Positions 6,818 through 11,080 of a DNA stretch of 11,080 nucleotides are shown here, in pieces. Source of the DNA: Candolleomyces eurysporus. Its lineage: Eukaryota > Basidiomycota > Agaricomycetes > Agaricales > Psathyrellaceae. How positions within the stretch are numbered: the first letter of the stretch is position 1; each line of letters opens with the position of its first letter. Where the stretch lies: positions 1-11,080 of the forward strand of contig JANBPK010000500.1 in NCBI GenBank assembly GCA_027579435.1, given 5' to 3'. Made by a program: the position numbers and the translations under genes. The notes under the pieces are model-generated. The model searched no databases and was not told where the DNA came from. It saw only the letters and a program-made list of their open reading frames with translations.

Positions 6818-8555
6818 ATGGCGGCCCCGAACATGAGCATTTTCGATGGTGCCAGCCACATCACTATCAACGGCGGCGTTACCAGCAATAACACCTCTGG
6901 ACACTACATCGACAAAAGCCGCCAAAACGTCACGAACCACTACGGTTCTCAGAACGTCTCCCAGACGACCTACGTCGACTCCAACAACGACTACTCAAGT
7001 AATCATCATTATAACTACAGTGGTCCTCAGACGACTGTGCACAACATCAATTCGAATAATTCGACTCAGACGAGTTACGTTAATTCGAATAATGATAACT
7101 CGAATACGATGTATCAGGGGGACTGGGGGGGCTATCCTCAGTATCCCCAACACCAAGGTCCGCTGCAGGGCTGGCCGCCTCAAGGACAGGGGCAGGAGTA
7201 CACGGAGTCATATCCGGGCCCTCCGGTGATGACGCAGTATGACCCTCAGGCTGGAGGGTATTCTACAGGAGGGCAGTTCGATCCGAGTCAGAACTGGGGT
7301 CCGGATCCTGCAGGGAACTTTCAGCAGCAGGATTATCTAACTCAACCCCCGAAACCTCGTCATCGAAAAGAAAGGAGTCGCCCTCAGAATGACTTGGAGT
7401 TTGGGCAGCACCAGAGGCACTCGTGTACGTCTTGCCTCCATTCTCTTCTTTTTTCTTCATCGGGAAGTTTACTGACTAACCACCTCGTGCATTACGTTCA
7501 CAGACGTCGAAGCCTCGGAGTTTCAGCGACAGCAGCATGTCGAACACGTTCAAACTAGACCAGCCTCTTTCCATGCGGCTCCAGCGCCTAACACTAGTGG
7601 AAAAATTGCAAACCATAACCCATACTATACCGCAGGTCAATATCCCATTCCTATCGAGCTCCGGAAGACCCGAGCTAACCTTCGCACTACTACTATTCGC
7701 GCCCGAAACGCAGATTTTTCACAGCACCAGCAGTATTTCGAGCAAAACTTCATTCCTCAAACCGATTACCTAGCCCCCAGCGCCCAACAGGGGGATTGGA
7801 CCGAGCCTTCCGGTTCTACTTCCGGGAAAAGTTCGAAAACGAAAAAGGAAAAACCAAAGGACAGTGACAGGAAAGGGAAAAAGCCGCAACGGGCGACAGT
7901 TGAGACTACAGACGATGAAGACGATCTTCGCGCTCAATCAAAGAAAGATGGAGAAAGAGACAAAAAAGTCAGCGATACGCTGGGACCTGTGCTCGAAAGG
8001 CTTGATGACTCGGACGATGGCTTCGGGGATCTACTGAGGCCTCCTCGGAAAACTCCGCTTGCATCTGTACCACCTGCATCTGCATCATCTGTCCAGTTGC
8101 AGAGCACTGGCACCGGTGGGGCTACGAGTACGGGCTCTACTAGTCAACAGCTGCGTCCTATCAGCACCACTTCGCAGTCCGCGAGTGGCAGACCTGCGGC
8201 TACTGCTACTGCAAGTGCTCCTGCTGTAGCCAGTTCCTCGATAACTAGCGCGGCTGTGGCCTCAGCCTCAACCTCTTCGTCAGCGCGCGTTCCGGAGCAA
8301 GGACAGGCGTCGATCAGCACTCCTCCTCCTCTTGCTTCGACTTCTAATGCTGGACGCGTAACACCGCCAGGTCCAACGAGAGAAGACGAACTGCTAGCAC
8401 AACTGGCCGTCGATTTCTCCAGGATGTCCTCAACATTGTCCGACGGCAGTGAGAAGAAGAAAAAGAAGAAAGGAGTGTTTTCGAGGATGAATCCGTTCGG
8501 GAAAAAGAAGGAGAAGGGCGGGGTTGCGGGGTTGGAAGATTTCAATCTCGAATGA
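6818..8555 (+). CDS. Gene E: 552-residue disordered protein, Asn/Gln-rich N-terminus and Lys-rich C-terminus
   Basis: Exons are 6818-7424 and 7504-8555, with one 79-base intron (donor GTACGT, branch CTAAC, acceptor TTCACAG). The ATG at 6818 has good context and a TATA box upstream. Residues 7-20 read SIFDGASHITINGG. From memory, N-terminal stretches of the form F-x-x-A-x-x-x-x-I-x-G-G recur in many Agaricomycete proteins. Residues 21-100 are rich in Asn, Ser, Thr and Tyr, with a repeat QTTYVDSNND (49-58) and QTSYVNSNND (84-93), 35 residues apart. About 99-190 is Gly/Gln/Pro/Tyr-rich, like prion-like domains. About 312-362 is Lys/Asp-charged, and about 389-500 is Ser/Thr/Ala-rich. A short helix (DELLAQLAVDFSRM) precedes a tail with six Lys, then GVFSRMNPFGKKKEK, which could bind acidic membranes or act as a nuclear signal. 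No enzyme domain. It may be a scaffold or condensate-forming protein (inference). Confidence 0.87.
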
Positions 8556-8702
8556 GCGAGTAGCTAGTAGTGTGACGGTCGGTAAGAAATCGATCTGTTT
8601 TCTCTTCCTTTCTGCTTTTTCCCCTCCTCCTGAGACTTCTCGATAGCGGCCGTTTCTAGACACGATTTCTTGGCCAAATTGAACATTCTTAACGAATGCA
8701 TA

Positions 8703-9000
8703 CCCACTTTCCTTCATATCAAGATTAGACTCAGTGCTCTTTGCCCACCTAAGGACTTCATTCATACGTCTCACCGCATTCGCCCCATTTTCCTTCATAT
8801 ATTCACAGTTGGACTGTCTCATTCCTCGCGCCCGAGGGACAAGGACTTCATTCATATGCCTCATCTCACTCGCCTCACTTTCCTTCATACCCGGATCTCA
8901 GTTAGACTCAGGACTCATTCCTCGCTCATGGACAAGGACTTGACTCTTATACTCCACGTTCATTCACCTCATTTCCCGTCATCTACCTATATCGTACTAG
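8703..9000. repeat. Imperfect tandem repeat, 3-4 units of 81-94 bases
   Basis: Unit starts are at about 8703, 8784, 8874 and 8968 (81, 90 and 94 bases apart). Each begins with a form of CACTTTCCTTCAT, and the inner part of the first two units holds AAGGACTTCATTCATA. The first two periods are multiples of three. Read on the minus strand, the units encode related peptides (MKESEASEMRHMNEVL and MKENGANAVRRMNEVL). The last unit has a period of 94 and breaks that frame. It is either a minisatellite in untranslated sequence or the worn remains of a coding repeat. Confidence 0.6.
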
Positions 9001-9068
9001 TACACGAAGGTCCAATTCCCAGTGGATAAGGTCACAATTGCCTTCAATTAATCACAATCTCTAGCCGT

Positions 9069-9408
9069 GTACAAATTTGAAGTTAACGATGGTGTACACC
9101 CGGCTTGAGCTACTAACGCTATGCAGAATTTCTACTGTTGCTCAAGCATATGTACGGTCGCCGCCGCCGCCAGGGCTCCAGTCACTAGTTCCTCGAAGTA
9201 CCAGGCCTGCCTCGGCTTCCGGATCTTTATCCATGAGGCTTGTTAACAGCTCTCGGCCACCTTCATCCATTCAGGCGCCGATCCCCAAGGGTCTAACTCT
9301 TATATGTTCATCCGTTCATCTCGTATACCCTCCAAATTGCAGAACAGCTTGCGCTGCAACAATGTATAAATAACAAAGGCCGGAGTACAAGTTAACGATA
9401 ATATACAC
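9069..9408 (+). repeat. Diverged direct repeat pair about 310 bases apart
   Basis: GTTAACGATGGTGTACAC at 9082-9099 and GTTAACGATAATATACAC at 9391-9408 match at 15 of 18 positions. Both are preceded by GTACAA and followed by a related AGCTA...ATGC stretch. They may be remnants of a small duplication. No terminal inverted repeats were seen. Confidence 0.35.
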
Positions 9409-9668
9409 TCATTCCGAAAGCTACGCAATGCGCGCGGATGATATGATGTCCAGTTACGAATGGTGAGCTAAAGCGGGGGTTGACACAAGGACGAGCGGAG
9501 AACGTAACATGATGAGCGAGGAGGGGGAAGATCTCTAAACGAGGAAGACAGTGAAAGGTGACACGGATCACACAGCCCATACTCGGAATAACGGTAAAGC
9601 TTGAACGCAGTATGTAACTCTGCAACTCCATAACAGCCGCAGACCCTGCATACCAACCCGAGCTTAAC

Positions 9669-11080
9669 CTAATACTTCCTCAACACCATCCTCACAACAG
9701 CCCTAAGCGGGTACAGCAGCAAACTAAGGCACCTCGAAGCGACGCCCAGCGCAAAAATGATCGGTCGGATGAGGAGAGGATAGCTTTCGTAAACCGCTAC
9801 TTCCTCTTCGTTAATCGTCTCGAGAGGCAATGGTGATGGTAATGATGGTGTAGCGAAACCTGAGCGAGGTGAACCCGATTGAGAACGCAGTGATCGCGAA
9901 CTTGAACTTGAACCCGTTTTGGAGTTCAAGATAGGGGAAGCAGAAGTACGTTGGGGAGAGGGAGGCGGAAGAGGACCAAGAACCCATGAAGCAAATGGCA
10001 CCCAGCGCCACAAACCCGCGAAGACCGCGTTCTTCAGCCTTCTAAACCCAAATATCGCGAAGTTGAGCCTCCGTCTCATAGGATTCCGCTGCATATCAGC
10101 GAGAGACCTCTCCACCAAACTAACCTGCCCTTCAACCTTCTCCGACCGCGTTTCCTGTTTGCGCAGCGTACTCTCCATGTTCTCTACGAGGTCATCGACG
10201 TAGTCGTAGACTTCCTCCGTCGAGTGCGTCACACTCGTCTTGAGCTTTGTGAATTGCTTTTCGAGTTTCGCGAGACGGCGTTCGAGGTCTTCAACGTGGT
10301 TATTCACCAATTCCTGATCATGATCTCTGATGTCTTGACCTTGGCCAGCAGTAGAAAAGGTTTCGGGGTAATGTATAAAATCACGCAACTCCATCGTCCG
10401 GTCATTCAGCCGATCCACGAGATGAGCCCATGGTCGCATACCCGTAGCCAGCACGAACAAGNCCCGTGCTGAACCAGCTTGTGGACTCGGGGCCTAGAAC
10501 GGCTGCGGTGGCATACCGGAGGAGCAGGGCGCCGAATAAAGGAGAGAGGAGGGTGCAGAGGAGGAAGAACAGTTCGAGTTGTCGAAGCTCGGAGGCGGCG
10601 AGGTGCGAGTAGCGTTCTTCCACCGGGGCTGAAGGGTCTGGAGGGAATTGAGGGGAGCGACGGCGGGGTCTGGCTTTTTGGTATAAAGACCAAGGGACTA
10701 GAGTCGGTGAAATTGAGATCAAAGACGAAATGACAACCAAAAGCTTGGACGACGTACTTTCGATTATCTGGTGTAGATAGAAAATGAGGAGTACGACGAG
10801 GAGGAGGTTCTTGATATGGTCCCCGCCGGTGAGCCAATTCCCGATGGGCGAGACCAGAGCTACGACCACGGCGAGATCGAATTCGTACCACGAGCGCGTA
10901 TTGGGAGACATTGGGCTCCTATCTTTCCTCCAATAATGACCCGACGGCGATGGCGGGTGCAGCGACGATGTATCCACCCTCGGGCGAGGTGGTATCCTGG
11001 TCTGCTGCGACTGGGGTGCTGGTTGCCGCTCCGGCGATGAATCCACACCCACTTTCTCCTCCTCACTGCTTTCGGAGCCA
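9669..11080 (-). CDS. Multi-pass membrane protein with a coiled coil, 5' end outside window; frame shifted by N at 10462
   Basis: Minus-strand exons are 11080 (window edge) to 10758 and 10697 to 9669. The 60-base intron (donor GTACGT, acceptor CTCTAG) is confirmed by the smooth junction HQIIE-I-PWSLYQKARP. One undetermined base at 10462 adds a letter and splits the exon into two frames; ignoring it restores one continuous frame. About 449 residues are visible. An acidic/Pro-rich N-terminus precedes membrane segments around DLAVVVALVSPIGNWL and NLLLVVLLIFYLHQII, then LELFFLLCTLLSPLFGALLL, and one running across the N and ending before GMRPWAHL. A coiled coil follows (VEDLERRLAKLEKQFTKL onward). 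A further hydrophobic stretch (RRLKNAVFAGLWRWVPF) leads to a Ser/Pro-rich linker and a C-terminal membrane segment before a basic end. From memory, similar RPW-containing membrane proteins of unknown function are widespread in fungi, but I cannot name the family. Confidence 0.83.
10462..10462. other. Undetermined base N inside a coding exon
   Basis: The plus strand reads ACAAGNCCCGTG. With N counted, the upstream frame reads into an out-of-frame run that stops near 10402. With N removed, the exon continues in one frame through a membrane segment (STGLFVLATGMRPW). The N is therefore most likely an extra placeholder from sequencing or assembly. Confidence 0.8.

Larger units (their letters stand above)
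8556..9668. other. Intergenic stretch between gene E and the right-edge gene (convergent 3' ends)
   Basis: Both flanking genes end here, so it should contain two 3' untranslated regions. It also holds the imperfect tandem repeat at 8703-9000, a diverged direct repeat at 9069-9099 and 9385-9408, and a TATA-like TATAAATA near 9365. Open frames on both strands between 9080 and 9380 lack convincing splice partners. No clear gene was found. Confidence 0.45.

Noticed and set aside
6846..7229. 127-codon Thr/Arg-rich plus-strand frame inside gene E
   Set aside because: A shadow of the Asn/Thr-rich repeats of gene E in another frame.
8144..8545. 133-codon minus-strand frame opposite the end of gene E
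   Set aside because: Poly-Phe and Ala/Val runs are the antisense of the Lys-rich and Ser/Ala-rich coding sequence of gene E.
9077..9373. 98-codon plus-strand frame and an opposing 31-codon minus-strand frame (9234-9142)
   Set aside because: A CTACTAAC branch and acceptor occurs near 9126, and the minus-strand peptide looks plausible, but no donor pairs properly with either, and the region carries a diverged repeat.

Overview
This window looks like nuclear DNA of a basidiomycete fungus, most likely an Agaricomycete. The genes are intron-rich, with short introns of 49-86 bases that start GT, end AG and often carry a CTRAC/CTGAY-like branch site. TATA boxes sit about 50-110 bases before start codons. 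No prokaryotic signals, rRNA, tRNA, CRISPR or intact transposon were seen. All gene models below were assembled by eye from splice signals and reading frame; no homology search was possible.

Layout. A (1-545, minus, runs off the left edge) and B (1190-1662, minus) are small multi-exon genes. A doubtful small gene F (1800-1993, minus) follows. C (2721-3483, plus) and D (5216-5977, plus) encode proteins of 201 and 214 residues. E (6818-8555, plus) encodes a 552-residue, largely disordered, Asn/Gln-rich protein. The gene at the right edge (9669-11080, minus, 5' end outside the window) encodes a multi-pass membrane protein with a coiled coil; it is interrupted on paper by one undetermined base (N at 10462) that shifts the frame.

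Main result. A, B, C and D appear to be one unnamed family. Each has at least one copy of a short motif, Y-x(4,5)-H-[EDNQ]-[QN]-x-[VILM]-[HYN]: one copy in A, B and D, and three copies in C spaced 31 and 25 residues apart. C and D also share a C-terminal module with 15 of 24 residues identical, ending RLAPEQ. A and B share three consecutive phase-1 introns at matching places. A and B are on the minus strand and C and D on the plus strand, so the cluster reads outward from about position 2000-2700. The function is unknown. The short beta-prone, Asn/His/Thr-rich motif, together with the Asn-rich N-terminus of neighbour E, suggests (inference only) proteins that assemble through beta-rich or amyloid-like contacts.

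The other intergenic stretches hold core promoters, a 24-codon-scale imperfect tandem repeat (8703-9000), a few weak exon-like signals, and otherwise nothing recognisable.
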